The notes under the pieces: generated by a model
The model's database searches: none
What the model was told of the DNA's origin: nothing
What the model saw: only the letters and a program-made list of their open reading frames with translations
Part shown: one piece after another, positions 1-5,932 of the stretch
How positions within the stretch are numbered: position 1 is the first letter of the stretch
Layout: every line of letters begins with the position of its first letter
Translations under genes and position numbers: made by a program
NCBI GenBank assembly: GCA_030667645.1
Contig: DAOUVM010000047.1
Coordinates: 1 to 10,395 of the forward strand
From: Ardenticatenales bacterium
Lineage (GTDB): Bacteria; Chloroflexota; Anaerolineae; Promineifilales; UBA4811
Direction: 5' to 3'
Length of the DNA: 10,395 bases

Positions 1-1298
1 CGGCCGGTGTGGAGGCCGAAGCCTATATCAACGTGGGTCTCGAGTGTGAGATCAAGGTAAGCCGGGGAAATGTCCAGCAACTCTCCCAGGCCGGCAGCAA
101 GGGGCTGGGCGTGCGTGTGATTGACGATGGCCGCGTAGGGTACGCGTACATTTCGGATTTCGATGACATTGATGCTGTCTGGCAGGGCGCGCTAGAGCTG
201 TCGCGCGTGGCGGATTCGGACCCGCATCGCACTCTTCCGGAACCGCAGCCGATTCCAGATGAGGATCTGGAGATCTTTGATCCGGCCGTCGAGTCGACGC
301 CAGTTGAACATAAAGTGGAACTGGCCAAGGCGATTGAACAGGCCGCCCTGGAATACGACGAGCGGATTGCGGCCACCGATATGTGCACCTACTCTGATGA
401 GGTCACCCGCGTCTACCTGGCAAACTCGCGAGGGTTTGCCGGTCAGTACGCCAGGTCGGGGGTGGCCGGCTACCTGTTCGCTATCGGCCGGGATTCTGAT
501 GGGCAAACGTCGGGATTGGGGTACGGTGTATCTCCATTCCTGGCCGAGATCGATCCGGCCGAGATCGGCACTGAGGCTGCACACAACGCGGTGCGAATCC
601 TGGGCGGCAAGCCGGTGGACACGCAGCAGGTGACAGTCGTTTTTGATCCCACCACCGCGGCCGAGCTGGTCGGATGGCTGGCCCAGGCGCTCACTGCGGA
701 GGCGATGCAGCGGGAACGCTCGTTCCTGTTGGGAAAGATGGGCCAGACGGTGGCCAGCGATCGGGTTGGCCTGCTCGACAACGGCCGGCTGGCGCGTGGC
801 TTTGCGTCGGCTCCTTTTGATGGCGAGGGTGTCCCCACCACAGCCACCAAGTTGATCGACGAGGGTCTCCTGCAGGCGGTGCTGCAGGACAGCTATACCG
901 GTCGCAAAGATAGAGTCAGTTCGACGGGAAATGCAGTACGAGGTTCCCACCGCAGCCTGCCTCGGCTCTCCCCCACCAACTTTTACCTGCAGCCGGGTCC
1001 CGACTCGCCCGAGGCAATCATTGCCGGGGTGGAACGCGGCTTTTACGTAATCAGGACCATGAATGTGGGGGGAATCAATCCTGTCAACGGAGATTTCTCG
1101 GTGGGCGCCAGCGGACTGTGGATCGAGCGCGGCCAGTTGGGTATTCCGGTCGCGGGCGTGACTGTTAGTTCGACCTTGCCGGAAATCCTGGAAAACATTG
1201 CCGGCGTCGGGAACGACCTGCGTTTCTCGCCCATGATGGGGGCCATCGGCGCACCGACGATCCGCGTCGACGCGATGACGGTCGCCGGCCGGAGCTGA
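1..1298 (+). CDS. pmbA: PmbA/TldE-type subunit of TldD/TldE (modulator of DNA gyrase) family, 5' end missing
   Basis: This is the non-catalytic-type partner in the TldD/PmbA family. TldD and TldE form a metalloprotease complex that, in studied bacteria, degrades unfolded peptides and matures some ribosomal peptides (microcin B17) and the CcdA antitoxin. Seen here: about 429 residues open from a GTG at position 9, with the frame still open to the window edge (AGVEAEAYINVG). The true start is therefore almost certainly upstream, probably 15-25 residues away. The N-terminal part has the family pattern EIKVSRGNVQQLSQAG followed by KGLGVRV. The C-terminal part has GGINPVNGDFSVGASGLWIE, then PVAGVTVSSTLPEILENI, and ends GAPTIRVDAMTVAG. 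The HExxxH zinc motif of TldD is absent, and the matching region reads AAELVGWLAQALTAEAM, which points to PmbA/TldE rather than TldD. A tldD gene would be expected just before the window. Family assignment is firm; the substrate is unknown. Confidence 0.9.
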   Translation, partial: AGVEAEAYINVGLECEIKVSRGNVQQLSQAGSKGLGVRVIDDGRVGYAYISDFDDIDAVWQGALELSRVADSDPHRTLPEPQPIPDEDLEIFDPAVESTPVEHKVELAKAIEQAALEYDERIAATDMCTYSDEVTRVYLANSRGFAGQYARSGVAGYLFAIGRDSDGQTSGLGYGVSPFLAEIDPAEIGTEAAHNAVRILGGKPVDTQQVTVVFDPTTAAELVGWLAQALTAEAMQRERSFLLGKMGQTVASDRVGLLDNGRLARGFASAPFDGEGVPTTATKLIDEGLLQAVLQDSYTGRKDRVSSTGNAVRGSHRSLPRLSPTNFYLQPGPDSPEAIIAGVERGFYVIRTMNVGGINPVNGDFSVGASGLWIERGQLGIPVAGVTVSSTLPEILENIAGVGNDLRFSPMMGAIGAPTIRVDAMTVAGRS

Positions 1299-1527
1299 CC
1301 AACTCGCCGGCCGGGACCTACCCGAGCAGATAGCCGATAGCGCCGGACTCTGGCGCTCGCCGCACCAACCCGGTCTCCTTGAAGCGGGTCAGAGCCATGA
1401 CCTGAATCCCGCTGGCCGCCCCTTGATCCTGCGCAACCTGGAGATCTTTGTGCCGGCGCCAAACGAACTCGACTCGTTGATCGAGGTGGCTGTCGCCAAC
1501 TCCAATTCGGGCTCAATTCCCCCGTAA
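1279..1527 (+). pseudogene. Possible coding remnant just after pmbA (no start codon)
   Basis: A frame different from that of pmbA stays open from 1279 to a TAA at 1525-1527. Its last part reads like real protein (LRNLEIFVPAPNELDSLIEV, then AVANSNSGSIPP), and about three quarters of the third positions are G or C. There is no ATG or GTG start in the frame; the only candidate is a TTG at 1423 without a ribosome binding site. I do not recognise the product. It may be the tail of a decayed or frameshifted gene, or a chance open frame in GC-rich DNA. The opposite strand is also open here and shares the same third-codon positions, so base composition cannot decide the strand. Confidence 0.2.
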
Positions 1528-1600
1528 GCGATGGCATGGCCGCACCGGCCGCATCCCAATGTTTGCTTGTCTATTCCCGGGGGCGACCCTTTCTCAGGAT

Positions 1601-1678
1601 GTGTCCATTCTGGCGGATTTTGTGAACACGTCGCTGTGACGTGTCCATCGCGTGGATATGTTTCGGGAGTGTGTCCAT
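1601..1678. repeat. Three phased direct repeats of GTGTCCAT, possibly a solo insertion-sequence end
   Basis: The octamer GTGTCCAT occurs exactly at 1601-1608, 1641-1648 and 1671-1678. The start-to-start distances are 40 and 30 bases, close to whole turns of the helix. Two copies extend to GTGTCCATT. Multiple short direct repeats at the terminus are typical of IS21-like elements, whose transposase binds them, so this may be the end left by a deleted element. No transposase gene is next to it. Phased binding sites for a regulator of the gene at 1976 are the alternative. Confidence 0.35.
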
Positions 1679-1764
1679 TTCGACGTCTTGCATGAACGCC
1701 TGCCTGATGTACTCGCCATACCCGAACCCCAATAAGTGTATAGTATGTTCTGGACACCGCACAT

Positions 1765-1793
1765 TTGCGCCTGGAACGCGATTGTGATACATT
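1765..1793 (+). promoter_or_regulatory. Weak sigma-70-like promoter candidate
   Basis: TTGCGC at 1765-1770 is followed after 17 bases by TACATT at 1788-1793. A TGA directly before the second box gives an extended -10 shape (TGATACATT). The -35 box matches only three of six consensus positions. It would leave a leader of roughly 175 bases before the start at 1976. It is the best candidate I found in this spacer, but weak. Confidence 0.2.
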
Positions 1794-1959
1794 GTTGACT
1801 AGCCCTGCAATGAAACCCGGTCCATCTATCGAGATCTCGGGAATAGGCAAGATTCCGGGAGCTCTTGCAGAGCCTGTCTTCATGATCGCCCATAAGTTTT
1901 TCTAGTACAGCAAAGGTCTGTGGAAGCATATTCGCGGGCAACTTTATGGATCGCATTAT

Positions 1960-1970
1960 AGGAGGAGAGG
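1960..1970 (+). promoter_or_regulatory. Strong ribosome binding site that fixes the start at 1976
   Basis: AGGAGGAGAGG lies at 1960-1970, a few bases before the ATG at 1976. The upstream in-frame ATG at 1946 has no such site, and using it would place the Shine-Dalgarno sequence inside the coding region and add a charged stretch in front of the signal peptide. Confidence 0.75.
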
Positions 1971-1975
1971 AAGCG

Positions 1976-3403
1976 ATGAAACGGCAAATCGGTATCGGAA
2001 TGGTGCTCTCTGCGATGTTGATGATCCTGGGGATGAGCTCAAGTCTGGCGCAGGGCTCAGAGTACATTGACGATTGGGCGATAAGCAGTGCAACCACTAG
2101 CTCGGCCGCTCTGGCTCCGTGGATCATCGAGACGGTGGACTCGGACACTGACGTCGGCCGGCACGTCTCGGTGGCGATTGAGCCGGAGAGCGGTATGACC
2201 TTCATCAGCTACTATGACGCGACCGGCAAGGACCTGTATGTCGCGAGATACGTTGGATCAGGCGGCGATTGTGGCCCCAACGGCGCTTGGATTTGCGAGA
2301 CCGTGGATAGCAGCGGCGATGTGGGACAATACAATTCGATCGCTGCCTACCGATCGGGTGACACTGTGCGGCTCTACATCAGCTATTTCGATGCCACCAG
2401 GGGTGCGCTAAAGTACGCTGAAGGCATTTGCAGCTCCTCCAGTTGTGTTCTCGACACGCAGACCATTCAGATCGGGAATCCTATCTTATTTTCCTACAGA
2501 GGTCTGTATACATCGGTGAAGGTCGACTCGGGTGAGGTTCCCCACATCGCCTACCAGTATTCCCGGTTCGTCATGGACGATGCGCTGATGTACGCCTACT
2601 GGGTGGGGGACGACACCGGAAATTGTGGGGTGAGCAAGGTTGCTAACGACTGGCAGTGCGAAACCGTTCACACCGACGACAGCGTCGGCCGGTACGCGTC
2701 GCTGGACCTGGATGGCGACGATGAACCCACCATCGCCTTTTACGACGCAGACAACGGTTATCCTTTGGTTGCTGTATACACTGGTTCTGCCAGCAACCGT
2801 GATCCCGGCGCGAATTGGTACATTCGCAGAGTCCATCAGCCCACTCTGGATACGGGCAAGTACGTTTCGCTGTCCGTGGAGGACAGCGGCTTGGCGCACA
2901 TCGCCTACTACAACGTGACCAACGGTACGTTAGAGTATGCCCGGTTTGTTGGATCAGGCGGCAACTGTGGGTTCAGCAGTCTCACCATGAAGTGGGAGTG
3001 GCAGTGCGATGAGATCGACGACATGGGAACCAGTCTGACCTCGATGGGGGTTTCGTTGGAGCTGGATGATGCCGGCTACCCGATCATCGCCTACATGGAC
3101 GCATCGGAAACCCTGGCCCCGGCGACGCTCAACGTGGCACGCCGTGACGTTGTTGTGGACCTTGCTGTCGTCCCCAATTGCGGGCCGGAGGATCTCTTTC
3201 TCACCTGGTACTGCGACACCATTGACAACGGTGGACAATACACCGATGAGGCCGGTTCTGTGTCGCTTGCCGTGAACTCGGCCGGCCTGGCGACCATTGG
3301 TTACCATGAGCTGGACAACTATCCATATCCTGTCGAGGGCAACCTGAAGGTTGCTTACCAGCGGCTGCAGATCTTTTTGCCACTTGCTCTGAGAAACTCC
3401 TAG
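1976..3403 (+). CDS. Secreted protein, predicted seven-bladed beta-propeller with inter-blade cysteine pairs
   Basis: A 475-residue exported protein of unknown function. Seen: a signal peptide (MKRQIGIGM, then a hydrophobic core, probable cleavage after SSSLA at residue 25). Seven repeats of about 50-70 residues follow; they open with WIIETVD, WICETVD, CVLDTQT, WQCETVH, WYIRRVH, WQCDEID and WYCDTID. Each then has a strand like YxSLxLDxxGxPxIAYYD and a segment like LxYARxVGSGG. Seven such units suggest a closed propeller. All ten cysteines lie at blade junctions: C99/C107, C152/C157, C217/C228, C331/C344 and C402/C413. The C-terminus is IFLPLALRNS, an ending I associate with exported Chloroflexota proteins. 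The upstream RBS sets the start. The gene stands alone between a spacer and two hairpins. Export and repeat structure are well supported; the fold is inferred, and no enzyme motif is visible, so a binding or surface role is only a guess. Confidence 0.8.
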   Translation: MKRQIGIGMVLSAMLMILGMSSSLAQGSEYIDDWAISSATTSSAALAPWIIETVDSDTDVGRHVSVAIEPESGMTFISYYDATGKDLYVARYVGSGGDCGPNGAWICETVDSSGDVGQYNSIAAYRSGDTVRLYISYFDATRGALKYAEGICSSSSCVLDTQTIQIGNPILFSYRGLYTSVKVDSGEVPHIAYQYSRFVMDDALMYAYWVGDDTGNCGVSKVANDWQCETVHTDDSVGRYASLDLDGDDEPTIAFYDADNGYPLVAVYTGSASNRDPGANWYIRRVHQPTLDTGKYVSLSVEDSGLAHIAYYNVTNGTLEYARFVGSGGNCGFSSLTMKWEWQCDEIDDMGTSLTSMGVSLELDDAGYPIIAYMDASETLAPATLNVARRDVVVDLAVVPNCGPEDLFLTWYCDTIDNGGQYTDEAGSVSLAVNSAGLATIGYHELDNYPYPVEGNLKVAYQRLQIFLPLALRNS

Positions 3404-3406
3404 AAA

Positions 3407-3434
3407 TCGGGTTTTCTGTTGACAGGAAAGCCGG
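3407..3434 (+). terminator. Hairpin four bases after the propeller stop codon
   Basis: Two arms pair around a TTGA loop (3419-3422). CTG pairs with CAG next to the loop, TTT with AAA further out, and CGG with CCG at the base, with one G-G mismatch and two G-U pairs in a 12-position stem. No T-run follows, so it is not a classical intrinsic terminator. It may protect or end the transcript. Confidence 0.4.
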
Positions 3435-3444
3435 AATAGCTGCT

Positions 3445-3485
3445 CAAGGGGCGGGCTTGACCCAACAGTTCAGGCGCGCCCCTTG
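3445..3485 (+). terminator. Long second hairpin downstream of the propeller gene
   Basis: CAAGGGGCG at 3445-3453 is perfectly complementary to CGCCCCTTG at 3477-3485. Inside, after one G-G mismatch, GCTTGA (3455-3460) pairs with TCAGGC (3470-3475) with one G-U pair, leaving a nine-base loop. With the hairpin at 3407-3434 it forms a tandem structure that probably separates the propeller transcript from the gene at 3527. There is no T-tract, so the terminator label is an inference. Confidence 0.45.
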
Positions 3486-3526
3486 CTGCGGCCGGCGGCA
3501 GGTTTACGAGTCAAAGGAAAACCACG

Positions 3527-4510
3527 ATGAAACCCCGTGACAAGCGCCAGATAGTAGGATGGATTGCGGTGGGTTTTTCTACCGTCATCACCTGCTTTTG
3601 GGCATTTTGGGGCATCATCGAGAACTTTCACGAAGGTTGGTTTTACGAGTCCTGGCTGTCGAACGTGGGATTGATGTTCGTACAGTATCTTGGCCCGATG
3701 CTCATCTTTTTGGCAGTCACGCTCACCTCAATTCACTGGCCCCGAGTTGGCGGTGGTCTGCATGTGATCTTGGCCTTGCTTGCTGTCTGGTTCTTTCAAG
3801 CATTTTCCAATGCAGCCACCTTTTTGCTCATCACACCACTGATGGGGATTGGAGCCCTGTACTGGTTTGGTCGCCCCCAACCACGCAAGATAGCTGTCTC
3901 CCTGGCCATTGGGCTTCCCATTCTGACCCTCATCATATCCGGCATAGAACCCGTCCTCCGGGTGTCCCAACGCATTGATGATGGCGATCTCCAAGCCCGA
4001 TTGGTGCATGGAAACGGGGTGGACCTTATCTGGGCTCCTGATGGACCTGGGTGGCCGCGCAAGGGGGCAAGCTGGTATGAAGCCCAGCAGGTGTGCCAAG
4101 ATCTCAGTGAAGATGGCCTGACCCTCGCCCCTGCGCCACAGGACACTTGGCGATTGCCGACGGTGGACGAGGCCGTGCGTTCGATGGCTCGCCACGGACA
4201 AAACAGCGGTGGGGTATGGGATGCAGAAACCGCTGGGGCTACCTACAAGACGCTCCCTGATAAAGAGTCTCCGCTGTGGAATGCATATTCCCAAGTGATC
4301 TATTGGTGGACGGCGACAGAGGTAGATGACGGACACGCCTACATGGTTGTCTATGATGGAAAGGTGTGGCCGAGAGCAAAACAATTCAGTCCGGACTATT
4401 TAGGGTTTCGGTGTGTAAAACAACCGTATCCGCCAAGTGAAACCGAATGGAGGTTCAAGAGATCAGGAGAAGAGGCCAAGAGGGTTTTGGATGATGTTAG
4501 CATTTGCTAG
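3527..4510 (+). CDS. Membrane protein with C-terminal DUF1566 (Lcl_C-like) domain
   Basis: A 327-residue protein in two halves. The N-terminal half has about five hydrophobic segments: residues 9-31 (IVGWIAVGFSTVITCFWAFW), 47-69, a long stretch at about 75-115 that probably holds two, and about 123-144. The C-terminal half, residues about 164-300, matches the DUF1566/Lcl_C pattern: GVDLIWAPD, then SWYEAQQVCQDL, TWRLPTVDEA at 207-216, YWWTAT at 259-264 and GFRCVK near the end. C190 and C296 are the two cysteines usual for this domain and could form a disulfide outside the cell. DUF1566 occurs in surface and secreted proteins and has no agreed function. AAGGAAA at 3514-3520 supports the ATG at 3527. 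The gene follows the hairpins of the propeller gene by about 40 bases, so it may have its own promoter, though none is obvious. Domain call is good; role unknown. Confidence 0.8.
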   Translation: MKPRDKRQIVGWIAVGFSTVITCFWAFWGIIENFHEGWFYESWLSNVGLMFVQYLGPMLIFLAVTLTSIHWPRVGGGLHVILALLAVWFFQAFSNAATFLLITPLMGIGALYWFGRPQPRKIAVSLAIGLPILTLIISGIEPVLRVSQRIDDGDLQARLVHGNGVDLIWAPDGPGWPRKGASWYEAQQVCQDLSEDGLTLAPAPQDTWRLPTVDEAVRSMARHGQNSGGVWDAETAGATYKTLPDKESPLWNAYSQVIYWWTATEVDDGHAYMVVYDGKVWPRAKQFSPDYLGFRCVKQPYPPSETEWRFKRSGEEAKRVLDDVSIC

Positions 4511-4531
4511 GGAATAGCTTTCCGTTTTGAA

Positions 4532-4559
4532 TGGTGATTCGCGGGTAGAGCGGTCACCA
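4532..4559 (+). terminator. Hairpin 21 bases after the DUF1566 gene
   Basis: TGGTGA at 4532-4537 pairs with TCACCA at 4554-4559. After a small internal bulge, CGC (4540-4542) pairs with GCG (4550-4552) around a seven-base loop. No T-tract follows. It may mark the end of the DUF1566 transcript or the left border of the transposase unit. Confidence 0.25.
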
Positions 4560-4657
4560 GAGCACAAAGTTGTTTCTGACCAAGGTCTGGGCGGCTGCAT
4601 GACGGTTTGCAGCAGGCGTACGAGGAAACTATCCCGAGAGCAAAACAGGATCTGACC

Positions 4658-5626
4658 ATGAATGCCGACCACCAACATGGGAAAAACCGACCGCACGGGA
4701 CCGCCGAGCCCCAGTTCGGCCCTACCCAGCTCGGACCCACCCAACCCGTCTCTACCCACCGCGGCTGGTATTCCCGCGGCTACCTGCCGCACTGCGACCA
4801 TCCCGGCCTGCTTCAAGCCATCACCTACCGCCTGGGGGACAGCCTTCCCGTGACGGTGCTGGAGCAGATGGATGTCGAGCTCCGCCGCCTGCCACCGGCT
4901 CGGCGGGACGGGGAGCGGCGCAAACGGATAGAAGATTGGTTGGATGCCGGTCACGGTTGCTGCGCGCTGCGGATTCCAGAGGCTGCGGCGTGTGTGGTGG
5001 ATACCTGGCAGCACTTTGCCGGGGAGCGGTACGACCTGATCGCGTGGGTCGTGATGCCCAACCATGTGCATGTGCTGATTCGGGTGTATGAAGGGGCGCC
5101 GCTGGGCAAGATTGTGCAGTCGTGGAAGAGTTATACGGGCAGGCGGATACGGGTGATGATGGATGAGATGGTTCGGGCCGGGCCTCGGCGGTCCCAGGGA
5201 GAGCGGTGCCAGGGGCGAGGGGTGTGGATGCGGGATTATTGGGACCGGTACATTCGGGACGAGCGGCACTTTGAGGCGGCGGTGCGTTATATTCACGACA
5301 ATCCGGTCAAGGCTGGGTTGGTGGGGACGGCGGAGGATTGGCCTTGGAGTAGTGCGCGGGAGTGTGCTGGGCTTGCCGAGCTGGTGCTCGGCGTCCCCGA
5401 GGCGGCAACTGGGAACGCTGCTGGAAACACTGCCGGGAGTGCTGGAAACACTGCCGGGAGTGCTGGAAACACCGCCGGGAATGCAGGGAACGCCGCCGGG
5501 AATGCAGGGAACGCCGCCGGGACTGCTGGAAACACCGCTGGGAGTGCTGGAAACACCGCTGGGAATGCGGGGAACGCCGCCGATGACGCTGGGAACGCCG
5601 AGCACCAGCTCGGACAGCTCGGATAG
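4658..5626 (+). CDS. REP-associated tyrosine transposase (RAYT, Y1/HUH family) with repeat tail
   Basis: A 322-residue HUH single-strand nuclease of the TnpA-REP family, which acts on REP palindromes. The core runs from RGWYSRGYLPHCDHPGLLQ to DWPWSSA. The HUH motif is in VVMPNHVHVLI, with histidines at residues 136 and 138. The probable catalytic tyrosine is Y211 in RYIHDNPVKAGLV, the position equivalent to Y115 of E. coli YafM. The intermediate YWDRYIRDERHFEAA segment is also typical. I chose the ATG at 4658 because AGGA lies at 4647-4650; the longer reading from a TTG at 4607 has no support. Before the core is a low-complexity stretch (QFGPT, QLGPT, QPVST). After residue 255 the protein becomes heptad repeats such as AGNTAGS, ending EHQLGQLG. 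Both ends lie on REP-like palindromes, so the gene seems to have absorbed its own border sequences. The core looks intact and possibly active; the tail is probably disordered. Confidence 0.88.
   Translation: MNADHQHGKNRPHGTAEPQFGPTQLGPTQPVSTHRGWYSRGYLPHCDHPGLLQAITYRLGDSLPVTVLEQMDVELRRLPPARRDGERRKRIEDWLDAGHGCCALRIPEAAACVVDTWQHFAGERYDLIAWVVMPNHVHVLIRVYEGAPLGKIVQSWKSYTGRRIRVMMDEMVRAGPRRSQGERCQGRGVWMRDYWDRYIRDERHFEAAVRYIHDNPVKAGLVGTAEDWPWSSARECAGLAELVLGVPEAATGNAAGNTAGSAGNTAGSAGNTAGNAGNAAGNAGNAAGTAGNTAGSAGNTAGNAGNAADDAGNAEHQLGQLG
4704..4719 (+). repeat. REP-like palindrome, left copy (imperfect)
   Basis: CCGAGCCCCAGTTCGG matches the copy at 5598-5613 in 14 of 16 positions, in the same orientation. 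It lies inside the 5' end of the RAYT gene. A further partial copy follows: CCAGCTCGGAC at 4726-4736 is identical to 5605-5615. Confidence 0.5.
4712..4756 (+). repeat. Three 15-bp tandem repeats in the RAYT N-terminus
   Basis: Units at 4712-4726 (CAGTTCGGCCCTACC), 4727-4741 (CAGCTCGGACCCACC) and 4742-4756 (CAACCCGTCTCTACC) encode QFGPT, QLGPT and QPVST. The first two are close copies and the third is degenerate. They derive from the right arm of the REP-like palindrome. Confidence 0.55.
5376..5391 (-). repeat. REP-like palindrome, inverted copy
   Basis: CCGAGCTGGTGCTCGG forms a perfect 6-bp stem (7 bp with the flanking G at 5375 and C at 5392) around a TGGT loop. It is the exact reverse complement of 5598-5613. 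In the RAYT protein it encodes AELVLG, directly after the conserved core. Confidence 0.65.
5420..5587 (+). repeat. 21-bp tandem repeat array (eight units) in the RAYT tail
   Basis: Eight consecutive 21-base units start at 5420, 5441, 5462, 5483, 5504, 5525, 5546 and 5567. Most begin GCTGGAAACAC or GCAGGGAACGC and end GCCGGGAAT or GCTGGGAGT. Partial copies flank the array on both sides, the right one at 5588-5600. Each unit encodes seven residues (AGNTAGS or AGNAAGN type), so copy-number change keeps the frame. The last full unit is degenerate (CCGATGAC end). Confidence 0.85.
5598..5613 (+). repeat. REP-like palindrome, right copy
   Basis: CCGAGCACCAGCTCGG has a perfect 6-bp stem and an ACCA loop. 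It is the inverted exact copy of 5376-5391, so the pair brackets the 21-bp array. Directly after it, AGCTCGGAC, AGCTCGGAT and AGCTCGACT repeat with a period of nine bases (5608-5634), and the RAYT stop codon lies within them. Confidence 0.65.
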
Positions 5627-5865
5627 CTCGACTCTTCTGGCGAACGTGAAAGATGAGCACGCATCCCACCGAATCGGTCGTCGAAACAGGCGAAGGTGCT
5701 CTGCGGCGCGACGGGGATGTTGAGCGTCAGTGGCCCACCACGAGTTCAAGCACCTGATCCCAGCAGTGCGGGGTGTTCAGTGAGCTGTCGCGTGCTAGCC
5801 GGTCCCGAAGGGAATCCGATCGCGGTATGGGCCAGGCCGCCGCGTAGCCGGCCGCTGACGTGAGA

Positions 5866-5885
5866 GCTTCCGGCTGACCGGAGGT
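5866..5885. other. Hairpin with CTGA loop in the spacer
   Basis: GCTTCCGG (5866-5873) pairs with CCGGAGGT (5878-5885) around a CTGA tetraloop, with two G-U pairs. No T-run follows. It could be a transcript end for the transposase or a further REP-like stem; I cannot tell which. Confidence 0.3.
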
Positions 5886-5896
5886 GTTGCCCTGTG

Positions 5897-5932
5897 TCAG
5901 GATGGGATGATGTCTGCGCAGCGTCATCCTGA
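5897..5932. repeat. Inverted repeat TCAGGATG / CATCCTGA
   Basis: TCAGGATG at 5897-5904 and CATCCTGA at 5925-5932 are perfect inverted copies separated by 20 bases. TCATCCTGAG-type inverted repeats are, from memory, frequent dispersed intergenic elements in Chloroflexota and some other phyla. This could be a decayed copy. Confidence 0.35.

Larger units (their letters stand above)
1299..1975. other. Gene-poor spacer between pmbA and the secreted propeller gene
   Basis: This stretch of about 680 bases holds no gene I can support apart from the doubtful remnant ending at 1527. It becomes more AT-rich after about 1690. It contains the GTGTCCAT repeat cluster at 1601-1678, a weak promoter candidate at 1765-1793, and the ribosome binding site of the next gene at 1960-1970. 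The minus strand is open at 1389-1883, but the frame contains no convincing domain and runs through the repeat cluster. Confidence 0.6.

Noticed and set aside
192..950. Minus-strand open frame of 252 codons opposite pmbA
   Set aside because: It is the shadow of a well-supported TldD/PmbA-family gene and contains no domain of its own.
1389..1883. Minus-strand frame with a CGRCGHA segment resembling a zinc knuckle
   Set aside because: There is a single CxxC only, and the frame runs through the GTGTCCAT repeat cluster. No ribosome binding site or domain supports it.
1946..1975. Earlier ATG (1946) as the start of the secreted propeller
   Set aside because: The AGGAGGAGAGG site at 1960-1970 lies after it and fits the ATG at 1976, which opens straight into a signal peptide.
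4607..4657. TTG at 4607 as the start of the transposase
   Set aside because: No ribosome binding site precedes it and the extra 17 residues match nothing in the family, while ATG 4658 has AGGA at the right distance.
5420..5600. The regular 21-bp units as a CRISPR array
   Set aside because: The units are contiguous with no unique spacers, are too short, and stay in frame inside a transposase gene; no cas gene is present.
4463..5749. Long minus-strand open frame (428 codons) opposite the transposase
   Set aside because: It has no domain, and its proline/serine/glycine repeats are only the complement of the 21-bp array. The plus strand carries a clear HUH transposase, and GC-rich repeats without stops leave several frames open.
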